The notes below the pieces were generated by a model, which did no database searches, was not told the origin of the DNA, and worked only from the letters and a program-made list of their open reading frames with translations. Shown here one piece after another: positions 45,042 to 54,010 of a stretch of DNA of 64,000 nt. The first letter of the stretch is position 1, and every line of letters begins with the position of its first letter. The stretch is from contig NZ_CP015994.1 of NCBI RefSeq assembly GCF_002214625.1, forward strand, positions 1,116,001-1,180,000, in the 5' to 3' direction. Both the position numbers and the translations under genes were made by a program. Source of the stretch: Anaplasma ovis str. Haibei. Its GTDB lineage: Bacteria > Pseudomonadota > Alphaproteobacteria > Rickettsiales > Anaplasmataceae.

Positions 45042-46247
45042 GTGGTTGCTAGGTCTTTTCTGTGGAGCGCGGTTGTAGCTGGGGCTATCGCGTTTGGTTC
45101 GTCCACTGTTGCAGCAGAGCTTGGTGGTAACGATACCGACTTTTACTTAGGATTCGGGCTCGCCCCGGCATTCGGGAATGTGGCAGATTTCTATGCTGAG
45201 GTTCCCGGTGCAGCAGATTCTGCATTACCTTATAGGAAGGATGCTGCTGGCGGCGGGGACACGTCCCCCTTTGACTTTGATTGGGAAGGGGCAGGTAGCA
45301 AGGGGAGTAAGTACCCAATAAAATTCCAGCACAGTAGCCTATTTGGAGTTGTTGGAAGTGTAGGGGTGCGCCACTCGGCGGGTAGGCTTGAGATCGAAGC
45401 GGCGCGTGAGCGCTTCCCCATAATGAAGGTCAGCGGTAGGACGTGGGCCAAAGGGGACTCAATCTTCCTTCTTATAGATGATGCAGTTGTGCGGTTTGCT
45501 ATGGGGCAGAGAGATCGCAGCGATGGTGATAATCAGGCCGTAGCGTCGCTACGCGACCTATCCCTCACATCCAGCGATTTTCAGTCACTGCAGAATGCGT
45601 TGACCAGTGCTATCCAGACGCGTACGGGGATGGGCGCCCTGGCGCACACAGGGGCAACCTGGGAAGACGCTGTGGCGGCGGCTCAGATTGTTGTGAAGGC
45701 GTTGGGGGGGCGCAAGCTTTGGATAAAGGACCATGACACACCAGAAAGAAGGCGCATGGCAACGATGCTACTTGCCGCTGCGGCGAGGGTAGGCGCGGAG
45801 GAGCGTGAAATTGCTAGTAGGGCACATATGATTGGGGCTGCCCTTGGTAGCATTGGTGGATATAAAATCGAGATACCTGCAGTTGTGGCCAACACTTTTG
45901 GTGCGAACTACTGCTATGATGTTTCCACCATGAGGATGGGGGGTTTGTCCCCTTACGGCTGTGTTAGCGTGGGGATGAGCTTTTTGAAGGTGGCTAAGAA
46001 CAGTGTTCCCAAGTTTACGTATGGTGCGAAGCTGGGTGTGAGTTACGAGCTTTCTCCCCAAACTAGGGTCTTTGTTGACGGTGCGTACCGAAGGGTTGCG
46101 GAGTACAGCGAGCGATGCCGGGTGTCAACGCTGTCTCCTTCGTCAGGGTATAGCGAGTATACTGAGAAGGAAAATATCAGGGCGCGCGTATCTTTTAAGC
46201 TGCATTATCTGGCCCTGGAGGCGGGGTTGAGGTTTACATTCGCGTAG
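45042..46247 (+). CDS. Outer membrane protein, MSP2 superfamily (cluster 2, gene B)
   Basis: 401 residues from GTG 45042, five bases after GGAGG. Signal peptide about residues 1-25 (AVVAGAIAFGSSTVAA). The mature N-terminus is TDFYLGFGLAPAFGNVADF. Its first third and last third are close to gene C, while the middle (about 150-265) differs in sequence, the mosaic pattern known for MSP2-type proteins. KIEIPAVVANTFGANYCYDV and GLSPYGCVSVGMSFLKVAK mark the conserved C-terminal barrel. It ends AGLRFTFA. The leader and start are shared with gene C. Confidence 0.88.
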   Translation: MVARSFLWSAVVAGAIAFGSSTVAAELGGNDTDFYLGFGLAPAFGNVADFYAEVPGAADSALPYRKDAAGGGDTSPFDFDWEGAGSKGSKYPIKFQHSSLFGVVGSVGVRHSAGRLEIEAARERFPIMKVSGRTWAKGDSIFLLIDDAVVRFAMGQRDRSDGDNQAVASLRDLSLTSSDFQSLQNALTSAIQTRTGMGALAHTGATWEDAVAAAQIVVKALGGRKLWIKDHDTPERRRMATMLLAAAARVGAEEREIASRAHMIGAALGSIGGYKIEIPAVVANTFGANYCYDVSTMRMGGLSPYGCVSVGMSFLKVAKNSVPKFTYGAKLGVSYELSPQTRVFVDGAYRRVAEYSERCRVSTLSPSSGYSEYTEKENIRARVSFKLHYLALEAGLRFTFA

Positions 46248-46344
46248 CATCTGCTGGGCTTGTGCGCTTCCCCTCTAGTTGTAGGGATTGTGCGCCGTGC
46301 TGGGCTGGTTAGGTTGTTGTGTTGCTGATGTACGGAGGGTAAAG

Positions 46345-47532
46345 GTGGTTTTAGCTAGGTCTTTTCTGTGGGGCACGGTTGTAGCCGGGGCTATCGCGTT
46401 TGGTTCGTCCACTGTTGCAGCGGGGCTTGGTGCTGGTGATACCGACTTTTACTTAGGATTCGGGCTTGCCCCATCACTCGGGAGTGTGGCAGATTTCTAT
46501 GCTGAGGTTCCCGGTGCAGCGGATTCCGCGTTACCTTATAGGAAGGATGCCATTGGTGGCGGGGACACGTTTCCCTCAGACTTTGATTGGAGTGGTGTGG
46601 GTACCAAGGGAAGTAAGTACCCGATAAAATTCCAGCGCAGTAACCTATTCGGAGTTGTTGGAAGTGCAGGGGTGCGCCACTCGGCGGGCAGGCTGGAGCT
46701 CGAAGCAGTGCGCGAGCGTTTCCCCATAATGAAGGTTAGTGGTAGAACATGGGCCAAGGGAGACTCAATCTTCCTTCTTGTCGATGATGCAGTTGTTCGG
46801 CTTGTGACAAGGCAGATTGACAGCAATGATCCGGCCGCGATAGCCCTTCGGAAGTTGTCTTCTGTTCAGTGGGACGATATTAATAGTCTGAAAGATGAGC
46901 TGTCCGCGGAGCTTGGGACGCAAACGGGACGGGGAAGCCTGGTACACACTGGGGCAAGCTTCGTAGATGCGCACACGGCTACCAGGTTGGTGGCTGCTGC
47001 GGCTGGCTACAGGTACGGGGGCCGGAGTATTGTCAACACGCGGGAGAGGCAACACAGAGCAATGATGCTGCTTGCTGCGGCAGTTAAGGCTGGTGTTATG
47101 GGGAAGAATAAGATTATTCTTGAAGCCCTCGGCAGGGTTGGTGGGTATAAAATCGAGATACCTGCGGTTGTGGCCGACACTTTTGGCGCAAACTACTGCT
47201 ATGATGTTTCTACTGTGAACATGGGGGGTCTGTCTCCATACGGCTGTGTCGGCGTAGGAATGAGCTTTTTAAAGGTAGCCAAGAAGGGCGCTCCTAAGTT
47301 TACGTATGGGGCAAAGCTGGGTGTAAATTACGAGCTTTCTCCCCGGGCTAGAATCTTTGTTGACGGTGCTTACCGCAGGGTCATAGAGTACAACGAGCGG
47401 TGTCGCGTATCAACGCTGTCTCCTTCGTCGGGGTATCGTGAATATACTGAGCAAGAAAATATCAAGGCGCGTGTGTCTTTTGGGCTGCATTATCTGGCCC
47501 TGGAGGTGGGGTTGAGGTTTATGCTCACGTAG
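46345..47532 (+). CDS. Outer membrane protein, MSP2 superfamily (cluster 2, gene C)
   Basis: 395 residues from GTG 46345, seven bases after GGAGG; the longer frame upstream is part of the leader shared with gene B. Signal peptide and first strand (TDFYLGFGLAPSLGSVADF) match gene B closely. The variable middle (about 150-260) has little in common with B. The last strand LALEVGLRFMLT has the same ending as gene A rather than B, consistent with exchange between cluster members. Confidence 0.88.
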   Translation: MVLARSFLWGTVVAGAIAFGSSTVAAGLGAGDTDFYLGFGLAPSLGSVADFYAEVPGAADSALPYRKDAIGGGDTFPSDFDWSGVGTKGSKYPIKFQRSNLFGVVGSAGVRHSAGRLELEAVRERFPIMKVSGRTWAKGDSIFLLVDDAVVRLVTRQIDSNDPAAIALRKLSSVQWDDINSLKDELSAELGTQTGRGSLVHTGASFVDAHTATRLVAAAAGYRYGGRSIVNTRERQHRAMMLLAAAVKAGVMGKNKIILEALGRVGGYKIEIPAVVADTFGANYCYDVSTVNMGGLSPYGCVGVGMSFLKVAKKGAPKFTYGAKLGVNYELSPRARIFVDGAYRRVIEYNERCRVSTLSPSSGYREYTEQENIKARVSFGLHYLALEVGLRFMLT

Positions 47533-47550
47533 CACTCTGCTAGGTTGTGT

Positions 47551-47568
47551 TCCCTCCAGTTGGAGGGA
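47551..47568 (+). promoter_or_regulatory. Perfect hairpin with SD-like arm before the truncated OMP
   Basis: TCCCTCCA pairs perfectly with TGGAGGGA around GT, followed by GGGGTTGTG, where GTG at 47575 is the conserved OMP start. The stem covers a strong ribosome-binding sequence, so it could limit translation, or it may be a recombination hotspot. Confidence 0.45.
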
Positions 47569-47574
47569 GGGGTT

Positions 47575-48090
47575 GTGCTCAGGTCTCTCGTAGGTGTCGC
47601 TCTGGTGGTGTTACTGCCTGCTGTTTTGCTTTACGGCACTGGTTCTTCTGCTGTTGAGGCTTCTGGTTCTTATGTAAGTCTAGGGTATACACCAGCTTGG
47701 GGAGGTGTTAGAAACTTGTACGTTGGTATCCCTGGAGAGACTTGGTATGTTCTTCCCTATAAGAAAGATGTATCAGGTGATGAGATACTATCTTGGTCTA
47801 GTTTTGACTGGTGGGGTAGAAACGGAGGTGCTCCTGGTGATGAACCGATAAAGTTTGAACGTATAAGCCCATATGGTATCACTGGGGCTATAGGCTATGC
47901 TATAGGCAACGTTAGGATAGAGCTTGGAGTTATGGGAGAGGAGTTTTCTGTTGCTGAAGTTAGTGATAGACACTGGAGGGAAGGAAACTCTCTATTCTTA
48001 CTACTGGGAAGACGTAGTGCAGACCTTGTTAGACTAAGCCGGACTGATGCTGTTATCAGTGATGCGGAAACACACGAAGTTCTGTTCTAG
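47575..48090 (+). pseudogene. 3'-truncated copy of OMP gene A
   Basis: The first 455 bases are almost identical to gene A (43760 onward), with the same GTG start, signal peptide and first strands through GRRSADLVR. Homology ends at about 48032, and the frame then reads 18 unrelated codons antisense to the end of recF before a stop. No barrel can form. It could act as a donor for gene conversion of gene A, or it is a by-product of an unequal duplication. Confidence 0.85.
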
Positions 48091-49149
48091 CCCTTCAAAA
48101 TTCCTATCGTCAACGTCCGTAATCCATGTTTGGCATCCTACATCTTTTATGGTCTGCACAAGCTCCTGCTTATGTACATGGTCCAGATGCGACATTATGT
48201 CATCGAGCAACATTATAGGGGCCTGGTTGTGCACTCTGTACTTTGCAACCGCTGCTGTCAACAATAGCGATAGCAGCAGGATTTTTTGTTCTCCGGTTGA
48301 GCAATCGCTTGCTGCGAGGTTTTTGTCTACGTTTGATATCTGAAAATGATCATTGTGGACGCCAAACGAGGTGAGCTGCCCGTGCATGTCCCTCATTCTA
48401 CTGTTCTCCAACTGCTGCATGTACCTTTCCACCGCATGTTCCTGGCTTTCTAACAACTCGAAAACCGCGCTATCTAGGTGTATGTTGAACTTCAAAAATG
48501 GAGAATCAATGTCGTTAACATCTATGGTTTTTTGTAAAATCTCGAGCGCATTGAGCCGCGTCTGAGCTATACAAACCCCACTTGCGGCCATGACATTTTC
48601 TAAACTGGTGAGCCAATTTACGTCCTGTGGAGCCTCACGCAGAACCTTTCTTCTATCACGCTTTGCCTTTTCGTACCTGACTATATGCGAGGAATAGTCT
48701 TTGTCGAATATGTGTACTACCCTGTCAAAAAACCTTAGGCGCTCTGATGGCGCTTTTAGCAAAACGTGATCTAACTGCGGCATGAGCCACACTATGCATA
48801 ACATGTTGTGTAGGGTACTATAGAGACCGGCTTTTTTGTCTATAAACAAGCGGCGTTTACCCTCGTGCTTTGTGATACTAACCGAAAATTGTGCGTTACC
48901 GCTCAACACTGCGTGATGCACACTCCAAGGAGTGCTAGATTCACGGTTTTGCATGCAATCTGCGCTAACATTACGCAGTCCGGGACCTTTCGACAATAAG
49001 GATATTGACTCTAAAATGTTAGTTTTGCCTGATCCATTTTCTCCCAACAGCACAACCGGGTGCCCGTGGCTTTCCAGCTCAGCTCTTGTGTAATTCCGGA
49101 AGTTGCACAACTTAATACTTTGAATGCACGACTTCAGATTGGAGGACAT
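48034..49149 (-). CDS. recF: DNA replication and repair protein RecF
   Basis: SMC-like ATPase that loads RecA at gaps through RecOR; 371 residues from the ATG at 49149, with an in-frame TTG upstream rejected. The N-terminus is IQSIKLCNFRNYTRAELE; Walker A is LLGENGSGKTNILESISLLS. The signature motif region is STGEQKILLLSLLL, and Walker B is PIMLLDDIMSHLD. It follows argF by 13 bases. Its 3' end touches the truncated OMP copy, which may have been broken at this boundary. Confidence 0.93.
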   Translation of the reverse strand: MSSNLKSCIQSIKLCNFRNYTRAELESHGHPVVLLGENGSGKTNILESISLLSKGPGLRNVSADCMQNRESSTPWSVHHAVLSGNAQFSVSITKHEGKRRLFIDKKAGLYSTLHNMLCIVWLMPQLDHVLLKAPSERLRFFDRVVHIFDKDYSSHIVRYEKAKRDRRKVLREAPQDVNWLTSLENVMAASGVCIAQTRLNALEILQKTIDVNDIDSPFLKFNIHLDSAVFELLESQEHAVERYMQQLENSRMRDMHGQLTSFGVHNDHFQISNVDKNLAASDCSTGEQKILLLSLLLTAAVAKYRVHNQAPIMLLDDIMSHLDHVHKQELVQTIKDVGCQTWITDVDDRNFEGLEQNFVCFRITDNSISPA

Positions 49150-49162
49150 GTTACAGGTCTTA

Positions 49163-50089
49163 CTATAACAGCCCAAAACACCAGGCCAGGATGGCCTTTT
49201 GTATGTGCAGCTTGTTTCCGGCCTCTTCGGCTATGTACGAAGAAGGGCCATACAGCACAGCTTCGCTGACCTCTTGTCCAATATATGCTGGCATGCAGTG
49301 CAAAAACATATGACCAGGCTTCGCAAGCGCCATAAGAGATTCATTGACCTGATAGTCACGCAGCGCGTCTAGATTAGTGGGCTCCGTTGTGCCCATTGAA
49401 TGCCAAGAGTCCGTAGTTACAATGTCTGCATCCGGAACTGCACGTGCTGGTTCCGGCTCATAAGCGATGTCTGCGCCCTCTCGCTGCGCTGCAGCAATTT
49501 TTTGAGCCATGTTGTCCAAACACTGTGGCGGCACGGATATCACAAGCCTAAACTTCAAAGCAGCTGCAGCCTGTACCCAGGAATTCAATACGTTAGTGTC
49601 ACTACCCACCCAGGCCACGGTTTGTCCAGAGATTGTATGCCCCTTTATTGCCTCGTAGGTTAAGATATCAGCCAGTACCTGGCACGGGTGGCTCTCTTTG
49701 GTGAGCGCATTGACCACCGGCACGCTGCTGTGCAACTCCATCTCCAACAGGGTAGCATGGCTTACTATACGCAACACTATAAGGTCCACATACTGCGACA
49801 GCACCATTGCGGTGTCTCGTACCGGTTCACCCCTATGTAGCTGCATTTCGCTTTCCCTGAGTATTACTGCCCTGCCACCCATCTGGTTTATGCCGACCTC
49901 AAAGGAAACCCTGGTACGCGTTGAGGGCTGACAGAACACCATGGCAATATTCTTACCCACAAGCGCATCAGCCAACTTATCTGGCGCCGTTTTGATTTCC
50001 AGCCCAAAATCTAAGATAGACCGTATATTTGCGCTGCTACAGCAGCTAATGTCAATAAAAGACCTTACCCCAGTGCCCGCAATACCCAC
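49163..50089 (-). CDS. argF: Ornithine carbamoyltransferase
   Basis: Makes citrulline from ornithine and carbamoyl phosphate; 308 residues. The carbamoyl-phosphate site is FCQPSTRTRVSFE, and HPCQVLADILTYE and FLHCMPAYIGQEVSE (ornithine-binding Cys) follow. The start is taken as GTG at 50089, since no ATG is near and the first residues already match the family (FIDIS). It leads the argF-recF pair. Its start overlaps a doubtful small Cys-motif frame by 25 bases. Confidence 0.9.
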   Translation of the reverse strand: MGIAGTGVRSFIDISCCSSANIRSILDFGLEIKTAPDKLADALVGKNIAMVFCQPSTRTRVSFEVGINQMGGRAVILRESEMQLHRGEPVRDTAMVLSQYVDLIVLRIVSHATLLEMELHSSVPVVNALTKESHPCQVLADILTYEAIKGHTISGQTVAWVGSDTNVLNSWVQAAAALKFRLVISVPPQCLDNMAQKIAAAQREGADIAYEPEPARAVPDADIVTTDSWHSMGTTEPTNLDALRDYQVNESLMALAKPGHMFLHCMPAYIGQEVSEAVLYGPSSYIAEEAGNKLHIQKAILAWCFGLL

Positions 50090-50271
50090 ACCCTTACCTG
50101 CTCAACCCACACTAGAACTTCACTCTTACAATGGACACAAAAAACAGCACTACCACGAGAGCCAGCAACAATGCGAACACAGTGCAATTTTTTACTCTCC
50201 TTTTGTGTAAGAACTCCGCATCCACCGCAATTACTCCAGAATCCGCTGGCAGCTAAGGATAGCAGCAGCAT
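50065..50271 (-). CDS. Possible small zinc-ribbon protein
   Basis: 68 codons from the ATG at 50271. The residues NCGGCGVLTQKESKKLHC and later FCVHCKSEVLVW give two CxxC knuckles about 30 residues apart, the pattern of a zinc ribbon. Its end overlaps the argF start by 25 bases. No clear ribosome site. It could be a real short gene upstream of argF, or chance. Confidence 0.35.
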   Translation of the reverse strand: MLLLSLAASGFWSNCGGCGVLTQKESKKLHCVRIVAGSRGSAVFCVHCKSEVLVWVEQVRVWVLRALG

Positions 50272-50643
50272 TCTAGGGTTTCACCATAAAGGATGAAGAA
50301 TGTCAAGAGGTTTGCGTGTTGTTTGTTAAGCCAAATGACGCAAAGTGCCCTACAAGTGCCGGCAACTCAGCGTACCTAGATCCACCGTGCCATGCACCGA
50401 GACAGACGGTTGTCACTGCAGCTACCTGCGACATACGCCAACATGGACCAGCGTGTAAGAAGCGTGTAAGTACAAGACCCCGCCCGCCTGTGTCCACTGC
50501 GCGCAGGACAGACGCCACCAGCGCAGAGCAAGCGGAGATAGGCTACGCCACCTTACAGGCACCCACACCGAGCTCCAGCACGGGAACCGAAATATCACCG
50601 AAGACAAGAAGCCACAGGGCGCTCAATCACCCCCGCTGTAATC
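50090..50643. other. Intergenic region between argF and the histone-like gene
   Basis: 554 bases. Apart from the possible zinc-ribbon frame at its left edge, open frames here are Arg/Thr/Pro-rich with no ribosome sites and are not called. No RNA gene recognised. Confidence 0.4.
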
Positions 50644-50979
50644 TCACTTTGGAATGTGTGGCCTTATGAGTGACAGTGCGCATCCCCACAAGTGCCTGAG
50701 ACCGCCGAAAACAAGCCCGCATGGTCCCTTACACCATACCCCAATGTTGTGACCAGCAGCGCTACGTGCCATGCTAACCGGCTTTGACACAGCTGGGTGA
50801 CCATGCTGCGCAGATGCAGATGTCTGCCGCGCCCGCGTAGCACGCACGCTTTTTGCTGCAGTGCGACTCTTCGGTGTTGCGGCTGCACGCGCCTTCTTTG
50901 TGCTGACTGCGCGCTTGCTACCCGTAGCCTTTGCCGCCTTGGCTCCGCCTTTGGGCTTACTGCCGATAGTTTGTGACAT
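50644..50979 (-). CDS. Histone H1-like basic protein with a hydrophobic C-terminus
   Basis: 111 residues, ATG at 50979 after GGGGGAG. The first 55 residues are Lys/Ala/Arg/Ser/Thr-rich (KPKGGAKAAKATGSKRAV, then KKARAAATPKSRTAAK), like the AAKxA tails of eukaryotic H1 and chlamydial Hc1/Hc2. The last 40 residues are different: hydrophobic with two cysteines (GVWCKGPCGLVFGGL, then GCALSLI). It probably binds nucleic acid. A chromatin-compacting role in the dense cell form, or a nucleus-targeted effector, are both possible; neither is shown. Confidence 0.7.
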   Translation of the reverse strand: MSQTIGSKPKGGAKAAKATGSKRAVSTKKARAAATPKSRTAAKSVRATRARQTSASAQHGHPAVSKPVSMARSAAGHNIGVWCKGPCGLVFGGLRHLWGCALSLIRPHIPK

Positions 50980-51339
50980 GAATTACACTCCCCCTTTGCG
51001 TTTGGAACAACCTCGGATTGTAGCTAAACGCTGTTGAGCCAACCCTAAATTGTGAAAACCCTGCGAAATTCTCGGCCATAACAGTTTGTAATTTCTTAAT
51101 AATGGAGTTACAACACGCAACCCAACGTGCCATGTATGTGTACCTATCAGCGCCAGATAGCTGGAACATCCCGGGTTTTAGTGCCAACTCGGGGTTTTAA
51201 AAAGCTGTGTGCTGGCACCACGGTTGGTGGTGTGGTTTTTGAACATTCATAGAGGGGTTGCGGCGTTTTCACAAAACAACAAACTGGAGACCGCGTACAT
51301 TTTGCGTTATTTAGAGTACTCAGATTTTGAGGTGCTCAT
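50980..51339. other. Divergent intergenic region before polA
   Basis: 360 bases. A small hairpin, CACCA (51216-51220) and TGGTG (51225-51229), is followed by GTGTGGTTTTT and could be a terminator for something upstream or part of the polA leader. No gene seen. Confidence 0.4.
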
Positions 51340-53892
51340 ATGGCAAGCTTTGTAGTTGTAGACGCGTATGGGTTTCTCTTCCGTGCGTATTATGCCCTCC
51401 CGCAGTTGCACACCTCTCAGGGTGCGCCAATAGGCGGTGTGTACGGATTTATCAATATTCTCTTGAAACATCTGCTAGCGCACGATGCAGACTATATAGC
51501 GGTTGTTTTTGATACGGGATCAAAAAACTTTCGCCACACCCTGTACCCACAATACAAAATGAACCGCCCAAGATTGCCTGAGGATCTGCTCAGACAATTC
51601 TCCCCACTGCGCGAAGCAGTGGGTGCACTGGGTATTGCAAGTGAGGAGGTGCAAAATTTTGAGGCGGATGATGTCATAGCCACGCTAAGCACGAAATATG
51701 CGTCTCAAGATGTTCAGGTGCGCGTTATCACCGCGGACAAGGATTTACTGCAGCTCATGGGAGAACACGTGCAGATTTTTGATCCAATTAAGAATAGATA
51801 CCTGACTGATGAATACGTCGTTAACAAATTTGGTGTGACTCCTGACAAGTTATTGGACGTGCTTGCTCTGACTGGGGATGCTTCCGATAACGTTCCAGGC
51901 GTGCCAAGCATTGGTGTGAAAACCGCTGCTAAGCTTATCAACCAATTTGGATCCTTAGATAACGTTTTGAGCTGCGCTGAGAAAGTTGAGCAGAGAAAAT
52001 GTCGAGAAATGCTCATACAGCACGCAGATCAGGCATTACTCTCGCGAGATTTAGTGTCCTTACAACGAGCAGTCGAGTTCGATGGAGACTTGAATAAGTA
52101 CGCCAAAAAACACCCCGACTTGGAGCGGCTGCTCGCTTTCTTAGAGAAATATGAGCTAAACTCTCTTCGAGGAAAAATCGAGCAGTGTTACCAGATCTCT
52201 CTTGCGTCTCCTGATGGGCAGGAAGCGAGTGGAACGCCGGAATATACCACCGAAGACCTAGTGGCATTTTTGAGCAAGTGTGAAAATGTTGGGTTGCTGG
52301 CCTTCCATGCAAAAATTGCAGGCGGAACCATTAACGAGTTGTCGGTTGCCTATGATAGGGAACATGCGCTCACTGTATGCGGGGAAGAAGTGCAGAATCT
52401 TATTGATGCAGCCCAGCAAATTTTGGCCTCAGATTCTGTGCTTAAAATTGTGCATGATGCAAAACTAATTATGCGGCATTTTCCGGATTTAGGGGCATTC
52501 GATGATGTTATGTTGATGTCTTATAGTCTGAATGCCGGAAGCCATGACCACAGTTTGGCGGGTATGGCCTATCGTTACTTACACCAGAAATTTCCAGCCA
52601 AGATGGCGTGCACCCTTGTGCAGTTGCATGATGTAATGAGAAAAAAACTGCTTGCAGATAGGCTATTCACTGTTTACTACCAACTTGAAAGACCCCTTGT
52701 GCGTGTTCTTTATGAGATGCAAGAAGTTGGCGTTGAGGTTGATACAGAAATCTTGAAGCAGCTCTCGCGCGATTTTCATCGTTCCATATGCTCGCTGGAA
52801 AGGGAAATATATAGCCTTGCCGGATGCAAGTTCAACGTTGCATCTGCCAGGCAGCTGGGGAAGCTTTTGTTTGAGCGTATGGGGCTCAGCAGCAGTAGCG
52901 CAAAGAAAATGCCATCTGGGTCTTATTCCACAAATGCTGAAGTGCTTACGGAACTTGCTGCAGAAGGGGTAGAGATTGCAGACAAAGTGCTCAAGTGGCG
53001 GCATTTTTTCAGGCTCAAAAATACGTATGTTGACGCTTTGCTAAGGCAGGTTGAGACAGGGACCAAGCGGGTGCACACCAACTATTCTATGATTTCTACT
53101 GCAACTGGTAGAATAAGCTCGAGTAACCCGAATTTGCAGAATATACCCATCAGAAGCAAAGAAGGCACCGAGATAAGAAAAGCATTTGTGGCGCGTGAGG
53201 GCCACAAGCTAGTGTCGGCGGATTATTCTCAAATGGAGCTGAAAATTATGGCTCACATCGCCGGGGTGCGGGCCTTCAGGGATGCTTTTTCCGAGGGAAA
53301 AGATATCCACCTGGTGACGGCGCAGCAAATTTTTGGTGATGGAGTAACAGATCCGGAACTCAGGAGAAGAGCAAAATCTATAAATTTTGGAATCATATAC
53401 GGTATGAGTCCGTTTGGGTTGGCAAAGAACGTCGGCATTACCAGGCAGGAAGCTAGCCAGTATGTGGAACAGTATTTTCGCTCTTATCCCGAGATCAAAA
53501 ACTATATGGAGGCGATCAAAGCCTATGCAAGGAAGTATGGATATACTAGAACAGCCTTTGGTAGGAAGTGTTACATTTCCGGTATAAACAGTGCACAACA
53601 CGCAGTCAGAGGTTTTGCAGAGCGTGCTGCAATTAATGCTCCAATACAAGGTACCGCTGCAGATGTTGTTAAAAGAGCGATGATAAATTTGCGGAATAAA
53701 CTCGAGGTTGGCGCAATAATCCTGCAAGTACACGATGAGCTCCTGGTTGAGGTACCCGAAAGCCATGTGGATAGGGTTGCAAAGTTGATGAAAGAAGTGA
53801 TGGAGGGTGTCGCAAGTTTTTCCGTGCCACTCAGGGTTGATATCGGGGTTGGTAGCAGTTGGGGTAGCATGGAAAAATTGGAGTCAGTATAG
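51340..53892 (+). CDS. polA: DNA polymerase I
   Basis: Repair and Okazaki-fragment polymerase; 850 residues. The 5' nuclease domain (about 1-280) has VVDAYGFLFRAYYALP and NFEADDVIATLS, then ALTGDASDNVPGVPSIGVKTA. The middle domain (about 300-460) lacks the usual 3'-5' exonuclease acids: AFHAK stands where E. coli has the DTE motif. The polymerase domain has DYSQMELK (motif A), RRRAKSINFGIIYG (motif B) and LQVHDELLVEVP (motif C). ATG at 51340 after GAGG. It therefore probably lacks proofreading, like several other bacterial Pol I enzymes. Confidence 0.95.
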   Translation: MASFVVVDAYGFLFRAYYALPQLHTSQGAPIGGVYGFINILLKHLLAHDADYIAVVFDTGSKNFRHTLYPQYKMNRPRLPEDLLRQFSPLREAVGALGIASEEVQNFEADDVIATLSTKYASQDVQVRVITADKDLLQLMGEHVQIFDPIKNRYLTDEYVVNKFGVTPDKLLDVLALTGDASDNVPGVPSIGVKTAAKLINQFGSLDNVLSCAEKVEQRKCREMLIQHADQALLSRDLVSLQRAVEFDGDLNKYAKKHPDLERLLAFLEKYELNSLRGKIEQCYQISLASPDGQEASGTPEYTTEDLVAFLSKCENVGLLAFHAKIAGGTINELSVAYDREHALTVCGEEVQNLIDAAQQILASDSVLKIVHDAKLIMRHFPDLGAFDDVMLMSYSLNAGSHDHSLAGMAYRYLHQKFPAKMACTLVQLHDVMRKKLLADRLFTVYYQLERPLVRVLYEMQEVGVEVDTEILKQLSRDFHRSICSLEREIYSLAGCKFNVASARQLGKLLFERMGLSSSSAKKMPSGSYSTNAEVLTELAAEGVEIADKVLKWRHFFRLKNTYVDALLRQVETGTKRVHTNYSMISTATGRISSSNPNLQNIPIRSKEGTEIRKAFVAREGHKLVSADYSQMELKIMAHIAGVRAFRDAFSEGKDIHLVTAQQIFGDGVTDPELRRRAKSINFGIIYGMSPFGLAKNVGITRQEASQYVEQYFRSYPEIKNYMEAIKAYARKYGYTRTAFGRKCYISGINSAQHAVRGFAERAAINAPIQGTAADVVKRAMINLRNKLEVGAIILQVHDELLVEVPESHVDRVAKLMKEVMEGVASFSVPLRVDIGVGSSWGSMEKLESV

Positions 53893-54010
53893 AAGCGGCG
53901 CCCTGTCGACATCTGCTCAGGTTATGGGATGGTGTTAATTGTTAGCCGAACTGCGCAACTAGTTCTGTGTGATAGGGTTACATCTTGAAAGACAGGATCT
54001 AAAAGCTATA

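Noticed and set aside
50316-50669. 117-codon plus-strand frame between argF and the histone-like gene
   Set aside because: No ribosome site, Arg/Thr/Pro-rich composition, and it overlaps the end of the better supported histone-like gene.
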